Of a stretch of 9,322 bases of DNA, positions 1 through 6,096 are shown piece by piece. Below the pieces are notes generated by a model. That model saw nothing but the letters and a program-made list of their open reading frames with translations, was not told the DNA's origin and made no database searches. This stretch comes from Oscillospiraceae bacterium (GTDB lineage Bacteria > Bacillota_A > Clostridia > Oscillospirales > WRJC01): assembly GCA_009785015.1 (NCBI GenBank), contig WQXD01000133.1:1-9322 (forward strand), in the 5' to 3' direction. A program made the translations under genes and the position numbers. Numbering within the stretch: position 1 is the stretch's first letter; every line of letters starts with the position of its first letter.

Positions 1-242
1 CCTTCTGGGTCAAGGTCCGCGCGAGTAAGCCCGTCTCTGGCTAAAATTTCATCAAAAGAAATTCTCGCCCCCGTATCATTTTTCAAGCGTTCTTCCGCGA
101 GCGCGAGAAGCCGCTCGTCCTCGAGCTCCTCCAGATCTATTTTTGCCTTCGCCATCCTTGCCTTCGGATATTGTTTTTTCAGCTTGCTGTATGCTGCATT
201 CACATCGATGCTGTCGTCGAAGTTCACTATTATCGAGTTCAT
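1..242 (-). CDS. Putative RelB-like antitoxin, N-terminal part (runs off left edge)
   Basis: An open reading frame starts at ATG 242-240 and stays open for 80 codons to the window edge, so the C-terminus and stop are missing. A good Shine-Dalgarno site (AAGGAG, 251-256) sits 8 nt before the ATG and a consensus promoter lies at 374-402. The protein begins MNSIIVNFDD, has a basic stretch around residues 21-33 (KLKKQYPKARMAKAK region), then an acidic helix (EELEDERL) and a segment RLKNDTGARISFDEILARDG near residues 52-71. That layout, a short DNA-binding-like N-terminus followed by an acidic amphipathic helix and an 'ISFDEIL..DGL' end, resembles RelB/StbD-type antitoxins that precede a RelE/ParE toxin. 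The family assignment is from memory of similar proteins, not from an alignment. The toxin, if present, would lie to the left of position 1. It could also be an uncharacterised small regulator. Confidence 0.6.
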   Translation of the reverse strand, partial: MNSIIVNFDDSIDVNAAYSKLKKQYPKARMAKAKIDLEELEDERLLALAEERLKNDTGARISFDEILARDGLTRADLDPE

Positions 243-373
243 CGCTTTTTCTCCTTTTTTCGAGCAATTGTAAAATATTCGCTTTATTTAACGGTATTTG
301 TTCCACTTTTTTCCCCAATCACGTTTTCGACGCTGATTTGCTTGACATAGTCGCCCCTACATATAAGAAGTAC

Positions 374-402
374 ATTATATCACCATCGGGGATAGATGTC
401 AA
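374..402 (-). promoter_or_regulatory. Consensus sigma-A promoter for the antitoxin-like gene
   Basis: Read on the minus strand, TTGACA (397-402) and TATAAT (374-379) are both perfect consensus hexamers separated by exactly 17 bp (380-396). The predicted start is near 367, leaving a leader of about 125 nt before the ATG at 242. It lies downstream of the tRNA terminator, so this gene is transcribed independently of the tRNA. Confidence 0.72.
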
Positions 403-439
403 CTATTTTACCGCATTGTTTACAATTAATTTCCACGCA

Positions 440-472
440 AAAAGCCCGCAGCGTGGATCACTGCGGGCTTTT
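440..472 (-). terminator. Intrinsic terminator of the tRNA-Thr transcript
   Basis: A perfect 12-bp inverted repeat, AAAAGCCCGCAG (440-451) and CTGCGGGCTTTT (461-472), encloses a 9-nt loop. On the minus strand the stem is GC-rich at its top and ends in a T run (TTTTT), 17 bp after the tRNA 3' end. Because the stem is A-flanked on one side and T-flanked on the other, it could also stop plus-strand transcription. Confidence 0.85.
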
Positions 473-488
473 CTATCGGTCTTTTCTT

Positions 489-563
489 TGGAGCTAATGG
501 TGGGATTTGAACCCACGACCTGCTGATTACGAATCAGCTGCACTACCCCTGTGCTACATTAGC
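489..563 (-). tRNA. tRNA-Thr (anticodon CGT), CCA encoded
   Basis: On the minus strand the sequence folds as a full cloverleaf. The acceptor stem is GCTAATG paired with CATTAGC. The D stem is GCAC/GTGC with an A-GGGGTA loop. The anticodon stem is GCTGA/TCAGC with the 7-nt loop TTCGTAA. The T arm is GTGGG TTCAAAT CCCAC. A discriminator T and a genomically encoded CCA follow (489-491). Anticodon CGT reads ACG, so the charge is threonine. The invariant T33, a purine at 37 and TTCAA in the T loop are all present. The length is 75 nt with CCA. It stands alone between its own promoter (574-602) and terminator (440-472). CGT-anticodon tRNA-Thr is normally the minor isoacceptor, decoding ACG only. 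Confidence 0.96.
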
Positions 564-573
564 TTACAGTTCT

Positions 574-602
574 ATTTTATCAGATTTATAAAGACTTGTC
601 AA
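574..602 (-). promoter_or_regulatory. Promoter of tRNA-Thr
   Basis: Minus-strand TTGACA (597-602), 17-bp spacer, TAAAAT (574-579). The predicted start is near 567, only a few bases before the mature tRNA 5' end at 563, as expected for a monocistronic tRNA. It is back-to-back with the kinase promoter at 661-669. Confidence 0.72.
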
Positions 603-660
603 GGCTTAAATTAAACTTTTTATATTTTTTGACTTTTTTTAACAATTTTTAAATATTTTG

Positions 661-669
661 TGTTATACT
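661..669 (+). promoter_or_regulatory. Extended -10 promoter of the sugar kinase
   Basis: TGTTATACT is a TG-N-TATACT extended -10 element, and a second TATACT overlaps at 669-674. No good -35 hexamer sits 16-18 bp upstream; the TTGACT at 629-634 is too far away (29 bp). The predicted start is near 676, leaving a 40-nt leader that contains the ribosome binding site. No catabolite-repression (cre-like) operator was seen. Confidence 0.5.
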
Positions 670-717
670 ATACTATATAGGTAGATACGCAAATACAATC
701 GAAGGGGTGAGCAAAGT

Positions 718-2202
718 TTGCCTGATTATATACTTGGCATAGATATAGGTACCTCGGCGTGCAAGGCCGCCGTTTTTGACAGGTCCGGCCTCGTGGTGGC
801 CTCCCGCACCGGCCCGTACCGCACATATTATCCCAAAGAAGGTCATGTCGAGCAGAAACCCGCGGAATGGTGGGCCGCCGTATGCGAATCGGTAAAGGAT
901 ATATTTTCGTCAAATGAGGCAAATCCGGCGGATATAAAGGCCGTGGGCATCGACGGCCACAGCTGGTCGGCGGTGTTAATCGACAAAACCGGCGAAGTTT
1001 TGTTTGACAATCCCATGTGGATGGACACAAGAGCGGCAAACATATGCGGCGAAATAAAGAAATCCGAATTCGGGGACGGGATTTTCGGTTTATGCGGCAA
1101 TCCCCTCGCCCCCACCTACACGACCCCGAAGCTCATATGGTTTGGGCGCAATTATCCCGATGTATTCAAAAAGGCATATAAGGCGCTGCAATCCAACAGC
1201 TATATAGTCTACAAGCTGACGGGTAAACTGTCTCAGGACCCCTCGCAGTGCTACGGCCTGCATTTTTACGATATGAAAAAAAAGACCTGGGATAAAAACA
1301 TGGCCGAATCCTTCGGTATAAACATAGATATAATGCCGGATATCTGCGACTGCCACCACATAGCCGGGCAAATCACATACGAAGCGGCCGCCCAAACGGG
1401 CCTGTTACAGGGTACGCCGGTTGCGGCGGGAGGCGTCGATTCGGCCTGCGGGACGCTCGGGGCGGGAGTTATCAAAAGCGGGGAAACCCAGGAGCAGGGC
1501 GGGCAGTCGGGAGGCATGAGCATCTGTCTGGACGAATTTACGCCTCATGAAAAATTGATCATGTGCCGTCACGTCGTGCCGGACAAATATCTGCTTCAGG
1601 GCGGCACCGTGGGAGGCGGCGCGTCGTTTAAGTGGCTGCGGGAAAATTTTTTCCCGGATTTGAGTTTTTCCGAAATGGACGCGCTCGCCCTTCAGATTAT
1701 ACCCGGCTCGGACGGGACGATATTTTTGCCGTATATGGCGGGAGAACGCAGCCCGATATGGAATCCCGGGGCCAAAGGGGTGTTTTACGGATTTGATTTT
1801 TCAAAGAGCAAAGCGCATTTTGTGCGCTCCGTGATGGAAGGCGTGGCGTATTCCCTTTTGCACAACCTCGAAACCGCAAAAGAGACGGGCAGCGTCATAG
1901 GGACCCTGTATTCCAACGGCGGGTCGGCGAATTCGGACTTGTGGATGCAGATAAAATCCGACGTGACAAACAAACCCGTGGCTACGCCGCTCGGCGATAT
2001 GTCGACCACACTCGGCGCGGCCATGCTGGGGGGAGTGGCCGTCGGGATATATGAAGATTTCGAGGACGCCGTAAAAAACACCGTGAGAATCAAAAAAACT
2101 TTTTTCCCGAACGCCGAAAACCATCAAACCTATATGAAAAGATATGAAACATATCTGGAAATTTACGAAAACCTGAAGGGCACGATGAACAAAAATATAT
2201 GA
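718..2202 (+). CDS. FGGY-family carbohydrate kinase, xylulokinase-like
   Basis: This 494-residue protein has the usual length and two-lobe layout of FGGY sugar kinases, which phosphorylate a sugar or polyol with ATP in the cytoplasm. Visible motifs: the N-terminal phosphate loop GIDIGTSACKAAVFD (residues 7-21), the WMDTRA segment (101-106), GTPVAAGGVDSACG (232-245) whose D241 is the expected catalytic base, the GERSP motif (342-346), and the C-terminal nucleotide site NGGSANSDLW (400-409). Overall it is closest to D-xylulose kinases. However, the pocket stretch usually GQMH reads GHSW (80-83), so the substrate should not be assumed. The start is TTG at 718, chosen because AAGGGGTGA (702-710) sits 7 nt upstream and the protein begins directly with the phosphate-loop strand. 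The next gene follows 13 bp after its stop. No sugar transporter or isomerase lies nearby. Confidence 0.88.
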   Translation: MPDYILGIDIGTSACKAAVFDRSGLVVASRTGPYRTYYPKEGHVEQKPAEWWAAVCESVKDIFSSNEANPADIKAVGIDGHSWSAVLIDKTGEVLFDNPMWMDTRAANICGEIKKSEFGDGIFGLCGNPLAPTYTTPKLIWFGRNYPDVFKKAYKALQSNSYIVYKLTGKLSQDPSQCYGLHFYDMKKKTWDKNMAESFGINIDIMPDICDCHHIAGQITYEAAAQTGLLQGTPVAAGGVDSACGTLGAGVIKSGETQEQGGQSGGMSICLDEFTPHEKLIMCRHVVPDKYLLQGGTVGGGASFKWLRENFFPDLSFSEMDALALQIIPGSDGTIFLPYMAGERSPIWNPGAKGVFYGFDFSKSKAHFVRSVMEGVAYSLLHNLETAKETGSVIGTLYSNGGSANSDLWMQIKSDVTNKPVATPLGDMSTTLGAAMLGGVAVGIYEDFEDAVKNTVRIKKTFFPNAENHQTYMKRYETYLEIYENLKGTMNKNI

Positions 2203-2215
2203 AAGGCGGAAAACC

Positions 2216-2617
2216 GTGATCACATTCGAAGAAGTGGGGGCGATGCTCGACGAAATAGCCGAGGAAATGCCCGAGGATTTCTACAGGGAACTGAACGGCG
2301 GCATTTTTCTTTCGCCCGAAACCAAAATGCACCCCGACAACCCGAAGGACGGCTGCGGCCAAATGAACCTCTATATCGCCGGCGAATATCACAACGAACG
2401 CACGGGTTACGGCGGGCTTGGCAGATACATCGCCGTGTACTACGGCTCATTTGTAAAATTATACGGCAGACTCGGGCCGAAGGCCCAAAAAGATGAACTC
2501 AGAAGGGTGCTGGTCCATGAATTTACGCACCACATGGAATCCTTGGCGGGCGAGCACGGATTGGAGATAAAAGACGCCGAAAATATAGAGAAATATAAGC
2601 GAAATTTTATGAAATAG
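2216..2617 (+). CDS. Small zincin-like metallopeptidase family protein
   Basis: This 133-residue protein carries the zinc-protease signature HEFTH (residues 101-105), with H101 and H105 as metal ligands and E102 as the general base. A second histidine and MESLAGEHGLE follow. The N-terminal half (EVGAMLDEIAEEMPEDFYRELNGGI) matches the lead-in of small single-domain zincins of the PF06262/COG3824 type common in Clostridia. The length fits that family. No signal peptide or membrane segment is visible, so it is expected in the cytoplasm; its substrate is unknown. The start is GTG at 2216, with AAGGCGG (2203-2209) 6 nt upstream, immediately after the kinase stop, so it is probably co-transcribed with the kinase. 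The third zinc ligand is not obvious from sequence; E113 or H114 are candidates. The family call is confident, the function is not. Confidence 0.82.
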   Translation: MITFEEVGAMLDEIAEEMPEDFYRELNGGIFLSPETKMHPDNPKDGCGQMNLYIAGEYHNERTGYGGLGRYIAVYYGSFVKLYGRLGPKAQKDELRRVLVHEFTHHMESLAGEHGLEIKDAENIEKYKRNFMK

Positions 2618-2627
2618 GCGCAAATCT

Positions 2628-2675
2628 TTACACGCCGTTAATATTTTTGTGGTAATCTATCGAAAATAACCACAA
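2628..2675 (+). promoter_or_regulatory. Possible promoter with overlapping inverted repeat before lepB
   Basis: TTTACA (2628-2633) and an extended -10, TG-G-TAATCT (2650-2658), are spaced 19 bp apart, longer than ideal. A perfect 7-bp inverted repeat, TTGTGGT (2647-2653) and ACCACAA (2669-2675), overlaps the -10 and the expected start near 2665. It could be an operator or an RNA hairpin at the transcript start. This 77-bp gap is the largest in the plus-strand block, which supports a transcription start here, but the hexamers are weak. Confidence 0.35.
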
Positions 2676-2694
2676 CTGACGAAAAGGAATTTTT

Positions 2695-3435
2695 ATGAAC
2701 GAAAACGAAAACGATACCGGGGAAGATACGGAGCCCGAAGAAACCGATGTGTTCGAAACGCCCGAGATAGAAAAAACGCAGGAAATGGTGGATGCGGAGT
2801 ATTTTGCGCCGGAAGCCGAAAAAAAGAGCGTCCCGGAGGAAATCTTCGACTGGATAGAAATTTTTTCAAGCGCGCTTTTGACGGTCATACTGCTTTTCAC
2901 TTTCATTTTCAGACTCGTGACCGTGCAGGGCCCCAGCATGGAACACACGCTGCACGGCGGGGAAAAAGCCTACGGCGACGCCACTTCGGACAACCTCATA
3001 ATCTCGAATCTGTTCTATACCCCCAAAAGAGGCGATATAGTGGTGATCCAGGTGCCAAACCCCACTTTTTCGACGCCCATAATAAAGAGGGTGATAGCGA
3101 CCGAGGGGCAAGTGATCGATTTTGATTTTGAAAAATGGGAAGTTATCATATACGAAAACGAAGAGGCGTATCAAAACGGGAACGGCAGAATCCTGGATGA
3201 ACCGTATGTGAACCATGAACCGGGCAGGCATATGGACAGCGGGAGTATCGGCGATTCGCTGCCCGTCGTGGTCGAAGAAGGCAAAATATTTGTAATGGGG
3301 GACAACCGGAATCATTCCTCGGATTCCCGCGATTGGAGGATCGGGCAGGTCGACGTGAGAAATATCGTGGGGCGGGCGCTCTTAAGGGTTTTCCCCTTCA
3401 ATAAATTCGGAGCTTTGAATTCCCATGATAACTGA
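2695..3435 (+). CDS. lepB: Signal peptidase I
   Basis: This is type I signal peptidase, the membrane serine protease that removes signal peptides from exported proteins. It has 246 residues. A cytoplasmic N-terminus (1-54) precedes one membrane helix at about 56-75 (IFSSALLTVILLFTFIF region). The extracytoplasmic catalytic domain follows. Box B is GPSMEHTL with nucleophile S81. Box D is PIIKRVIATEGQ with general base K131. Box E is GDNRNHSSDSR at 202-212. The single membrane helix and short domain are the Gram-positive SipS/SipT form. The first 50 residues are unusually acidic (19 Asp/Glu against 3 Lys). The ATG at 2695 follows an AAAAGGA-type ribosome site (2682-2688). Its 3' end overlaps rbgA by 11 bp, the lepB-rbgA arrangement typical of Firmicutes, where rplS often lies just upstream; rplS is not here. 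Confidence 0.96.
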   Translation: MNENENDTGEDTEPEETDVFETPEIEKTQEMVDAEYFAPEAEKKSVPEEIFDWIEIFSSALLTVILLFTFIFRLVTVQGPSMEHTLHGGEKAYGDATSDNLIISNLFYTPKRGDIVVIQVPNPTFSTPIIKRVIATEGQVIDFDFEKWEVIIYENEEAYQNGNGRILDEPYVNHEPGRHMDSGSIGDSLPVVVEEGKIFVMGDNRNHSSDSRDWRIGQVDVRNIVGRALLRVFPFNKFGALNSHDN

Positions 3436-4312
3436 CGAAAAAAACAGGGTAAACCCGATACAGTGGTTTCCCGGCCATATGGCGAAAACGCGCAAACTCA
3501 TCTCGGAAAACCTGCCTTCGGTCGATATAGTTTTGGAACTGCTGGATGCGAGAGCGGTCACCTCAAGCCAAAACCCGGAAATAAAAAAAATAACCGGACG
3601 CTTTCAGAAGCCCGTTTTGACCCTGATGAACAAAAGCGACCTGGCAGACGCCGCAATCAACAGAAAATGGGTGGATCATTACAAAAAAAACGGCGGGTAC
3701 ATACTGCCCATAGACTGCAAAAGCGGCGCGGGGATAAGCGGTATTCCGGCAAAAATAAAGGACATACTCAGCGAAAAGACAGAACGGTACAAAAGCAGGG
3801 GAATGGAAGGCAGGCGGCTCAGGGCGATGATTTTGGGCATCCCCAATGTGGGAAAATCCTCGCTTCTGAACAGAATATGCTTTGGCGCGAAGGCGAAAGT
3901 CGAGAACAGGCCCGGTGTAACGCGCAGCAAGCAGTGGGTATCTTCAAATCTCGGCGTGGATTTGCTCGATATGCCCGGGGTGCTCTGGCCGAAGTTTGAA
4001 AGCGAAACGGTGGGCCAAAACCTCGCTTTTATCGGCTCCATAAAAGACGATGTGCTGGACATCGCCGAAACCGCCGTGAAGCTGTGCGGCGCGCTGAGGA
4101 AAAAATACCCGGAAGCGCTCGCGGCGCGCTATAAGCTGATTTTGCCGGAACCGGCCGAAGGCGGCGATTACCATATATTTTCGCAGATAGGCAAAAACAG
4201 GGGATATATAGCGCCCGGCGGGGAAATCGACGTCGAAAGGTGCGCCAAAACGATTCTGACCGAGTTTCGAAGCGCCAAAATAGGCAAAATTTCATTGGAA
4301 GAACCGGAATGA
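3425..4312 (+). CDS. rbgA: Ribosome biogenesis GTPase RbgA (YlqF)
   Basis: RbgA is a circularly permuted GTPase needed for a late step of 50S subunit assembly in Firmicutes. The 295-residue protein begins with the family's N-terminal signature IQWFPGHMAK (residues 12-21). Its G motifs run in permuted order: G4 NKSD (69-72), then G1 GIPNVGKSS (138-146), G2 PGVTR (163-167) and G3 DMPG (182-185). The C-terminal region from about 200 is the helical RNA/ribosome-binding domain. The length is close to the usual 280-290. The ATG at 3425 lies inside the end of lepB; a GGAG (3410-3413) about 11 nt upstream and the overlap suggest translational coupling. The stop overlaps the yraN start as ATGA. In many Firmicutes rnhB lies between rbgA and yraN; here it is missing. 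Confidence 0.96.
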   Translation: MITDEKNRVNPIQWFPGHMAKTRKLISENLPSVDIVLELLDARAVTSSQNPEIKKITGRFQKPVLTLMNKSDLADAAINRKWVDHYKKNGGYILPIDCKSGAGISGIPAKIKDILSEKTERYKSRGMEGRRLRAMILGIPNVGKSSLLNRICFGAKAKVENRPGVTRSKQWVSSNLGVDLLDMPGVLWPKFESETVGQNLAFIGSIKDDVLDIAETAVKLCGALRKKYPEALAARYKLILPEPAEGGDYHIFSQIGKNRGYIAPGGEIDVERCAKTILTEFRSAKIGKISLEEPE

Positions 4313-4710
4313 TGATTACAAATCAGCCAAACGGCGGAAAAAAAGACAACAAAATAGTCGGGAACGGCGGAGAACTGATCGCCTGCCTGTTTTTGGAGAG
4401 CAAAGGCTACGAAATAATCGAAAAAAATTACAGGGCATACCGCAAGGAAATCGACATAATCGCAAAAAAAGACGGATATCTTGTATTCGCCGAAGTGAAA
4501 ACGAGAAGAACCACCAATTTCGGCGCGCCGTCAGAGAGCGTAAATTACAAAAAACAAAGGCATATACTCTGGGCCGCGAAGAAATATTTGGCCGATCACC
4601 TCAGGCTTTATTCCAAGTTTCAACCCAGGTTCGACGTCATAGAAGTATACTGCGACCAAAAAACAAAAAAAAATTATGTGCGCCACATCGAGGGCGCGTT
4701 TATTGAATAA
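4309..4710 (+). CDS. yraN: YraN family (UPF0102) endonuclease-fold protein
   Basis: This 133-residue protein (from the chosen start) contains the UPF0102 core. GNGGELIACLFLESKGY is near residues 19-35, followed by N-Y-R-A-Y-R-KEIDII and LVFAEVKTRR. The E..D...EVK pattern is the PD-(D/E)XK nuclease-like site. Members are thought to act on branched or damaged DNA, but the cellular role is poorly known. The frame stays open upstream to 4240, but that part lies inside rbgA and does not resemble the family. I choose ATG 4309, which forms an ATGA overlap with the rbgA stop, with GGAAG at 4298-4302 as ribosome site; a second ATG at 4312 is equally possible. In Firmicutes yraN commonly follows rnhB in this same cluster, which supports the assignment. 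Confidence 0.9.
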   Translation: MMITNQPNGGKKDNKIVGNGGELIACLFLESKGYEIIEKNYRAYRKEIDIIAKKDGYLVFAEVKTRRTTNFGAPSESVNYKKQRHILWAAKKYLADHLRLYSKFQPRFDVIEVYCDQKTKKNYVRHIEGAFIE

Positions 4711-4735
4711 CTAAATACCAAAGGGGGAAAAAACG

Positions 4736-5221
4736 GTGACGGATATCAAAGAGCATACAATCCGAAATTTCGCGCTCGGGGACAGAGAGCTCGTAGTCGA
4801 ATTTTTTGAGCAGATGGGCGGCGAGAGCAGGGCGTTTTTCAACAGGGGCAACGGAAACAAAGCGGGCGCGCTGGAATTCTTCAGAAAAAACGGCGCCGAA
4901 CCCGAAGCGGTGAGATTTTTGTCGTCTGTAAAAAACGGCGGCGGGGAAATAATGACGGGATATATTTTCGCGTGGGACATGAATTCAAAAATACCCACTT
5001 TGGGCATCGCGGTCAGGGATGAGTATAAGGGCAAGGGACTGGGCCGGCTGTTGATAGGGCACCTGACGGATTATTTGGAAAAAAATAATTACGGAGGGGT
5101 CATGCTGACCACTTCGTTTGCCAACATAAGGGGCCAAAGCCTGTATACGCGCATGGGATTCGAGCATATCGGCACGCACACGAGCGGCGAACTTTTGTAT
5201 ATTCTGAAATTCAAAAAATGA
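4736..5221 (+). CDS. GNAT family N-acetyltransferase
   Basis: This 161-residue protein has the GNAT acetyl-CoA fold. A strand IPTLGIAVRDEY (residues 86-97) leads into the pyrophosphate loop KGKGLGRLLIGHL (98-110), the Q/RxxGxG/A motif of the family. The C-terminal motif NIRGQSLYTRMGFEHIG (120-136) is the usual 'N.ra..lY.k.GF' segment. It transfers an acetyl group from acetyl-CoA to an amine, but the acceptor cannot be read from the sequence. RimI-type ribosomal acetylation is not indicated, because the RimI peptide-binding motifs are absent. The start is GTG 4736, with AAGGGGG (4721-4727) 8 nt upstream; the gap after yraN is 25 bp. It is followed by the transporter after 9 bp, so the two are probably co-translated. 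Confidence 0.88.
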   Translation: MTDIKEHTIRNFALGDRELVVEFFEQMGGESRAFFNRGNGNKAGALEFFRKNGAEPEAVRFLSSVKNGGGEIMTGYIFAWDMNSKIPTLGIAVRDEYKGKGLGRLLIGHLTDYLEKNNYGGVMLTTSFANIRGQSLYTRMGFEHIGTHTSGELLYILKFKK

Positions 5222-5230
5222 CAAAACACA

Positions 5231-6070
5231 ATGCATAATAAATACAAAGGTCCCCTCTTCATGGCCGCCGCTTCCGTATGCTGGAGTTTCGGCGGAATCT
5301 GCATAAAATTTATACCGTGGGGCGCGATGAGCATCGTCGGCCTCCGGGCGCTTTTGGCGATGGCCGTGTTTGCCGTTTACCGCAGGAGCGTCAAAGTGAG
5401 TTTCACATTCGGAAATATCATTGCCGCGTTATGCCTTTCGGCGACTACGATCCTGTTTGTGTTCGCAAACAAGATGACTACCGCGGCGGCGGCTATTTTG
5501 CTGCAGTTCAGCGCGCCTGTGTTTATCATACTGCTTCAAGCGGTATTTTACAAAAAGAAACCAAAGCTTGCCGAAACCGCCGCCGTATCCGCGACCGTCG
5601 CGGGCATGCTGCTGTTTTTTGCCGACCGTCTGGGAGGCGGCGGGGGTTTGGCGGGCAACATTTTCGCGATAGCTTCGGGGCTGTCTTTCGCGGGCGTGTT
5701 CGTGTGCAACCAAAGACAGGACGTAAATCCCGAACAGGCCCTGTTTTTGGGCTTTGTCATCAACTCCGCGATAGGGCTGCCGTTTGTCTTCTTTGAAGTG
5801 ACGGCAAATCCGGCGGCGTGGATTGCCGTCGTATTTTTGGGTGTCGTCCAGGTGGGACTGGCATATGTGTTTTTTTCCGTCGGGATAAAAATAACGCCCG
5901 CTTTGCCCGCGTGCCTCATCACCGCCGTGGAGCCCGTGTTAAATCCCGTTTGGGTCGCTTTGGCCACGGGCGAAATGCCCGGCCCGTTCGCGGCGGCGGG
6001 CGGAGCGGTGATCGTGCTGACTGTCATAGGGTATAACGTATGGGCCGAAAAACATCGGGAATCAAAGTAA
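5231..6070 (+). CDS. DMT superfamily (EamA-type) transporter
   Basis: This 279-residue hydrophobic protein has about ten membrane helices arranged as two EamA repeats (about residues 8-129 and 141-272). The first repeat opens with KGPLFMAAASVCWSFGGICIKFIPW and contains LQFSAPVFIILLQ (91-103). The second contains PACLITAVEPVLNPVWVALATGE (216-238), the conserved end of this fold. Members export amino acids or other small metabolites across the inner membrane, but the substrate is unknown. Proximity to threonine synthase makes amino-acid export a guess only. The ATG at 5231 has no clear Shine-Dalgarno site; translation is probably coupled to the GNAT gene ending 9 bp before. An internal ATG at 5261 has a weak AAAGG upstream, but starting there would trim the first helix. 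Confidence 0.9.
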   Translation: MHNKYKGPLFMAAASVCWSFGGICIKFIPWGAMSIVGLRALLAMAVFAVYRRSVKVSFTFGNIIAALCLSATTILFVFANKMTTAAAAILLQFSAPVFIILLQAVFYKKKPKLAETAAVSATVAGMLLFFADRLGGGGGLAGNIFAIASGLSFAGVFVCNQRQDVNPEQALFLGFVINSAIGLPFVFFEVTANPAAWIAVVFLGVVQVGLAYVFFSVGIKITPALPACLITAVEPVLNPVWVALATGEMPGPFAAAGGAVIVLTVIGYNVWAEKHRESK

Positions 6071-6096
6071 ATTCAAAAAAACCGGGGGGATGAAAA

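Noticed and set aside
76..318. Minus-strand 80-codon frame beginning at a TTG at 318
   Set aside because: It overlaps the antitoxin-like gene in another frame, lacks a Shine-Dalgarno site and has a low-complexity Arg/Gly end. The ATG at 242 with AAGGAG is much better supported.
342..367. Plus-strand TTGACA with a TATAAG-like element
   Set aside because: The spacer is only 14 bp and no plus-strand gene follows before the tRNA. The minus-strand promoter in the same region is perfect.
143..526. Plus-strand open frame of 127 codons ending VGFEPTTC
   Set aside because: Its C-terminus is the antisense reading of the tRNA T arm, a well-known source of false 'GFEPTTC' proteins. It also overlaps the terminator and the antitoxin-like gene and has no ribosome site.
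629..634. TTGACT as the -35 of the kinase promoter
   Set aside because: It lies 29 bp from the nearest TATACT, too far to work with it. The extended -10 explains the promoter better.
1801..2223. Long minus-strand frames opposite the kinase, lepB and transporter genes (such as 1801-2223, 2866-3315, 5548-6027)
   Set aside because: They lie fully opposite genes with strong family motifs, lack ribosome sites, and have compositions typical of antisense shadows.
4240..4308. Upstream extension of yraN by 23 codons
   Set aside because: The added residues lie inside rbgA, do not resemble UPF0102, and ATG 4309 gives the usual ATGA coupling.
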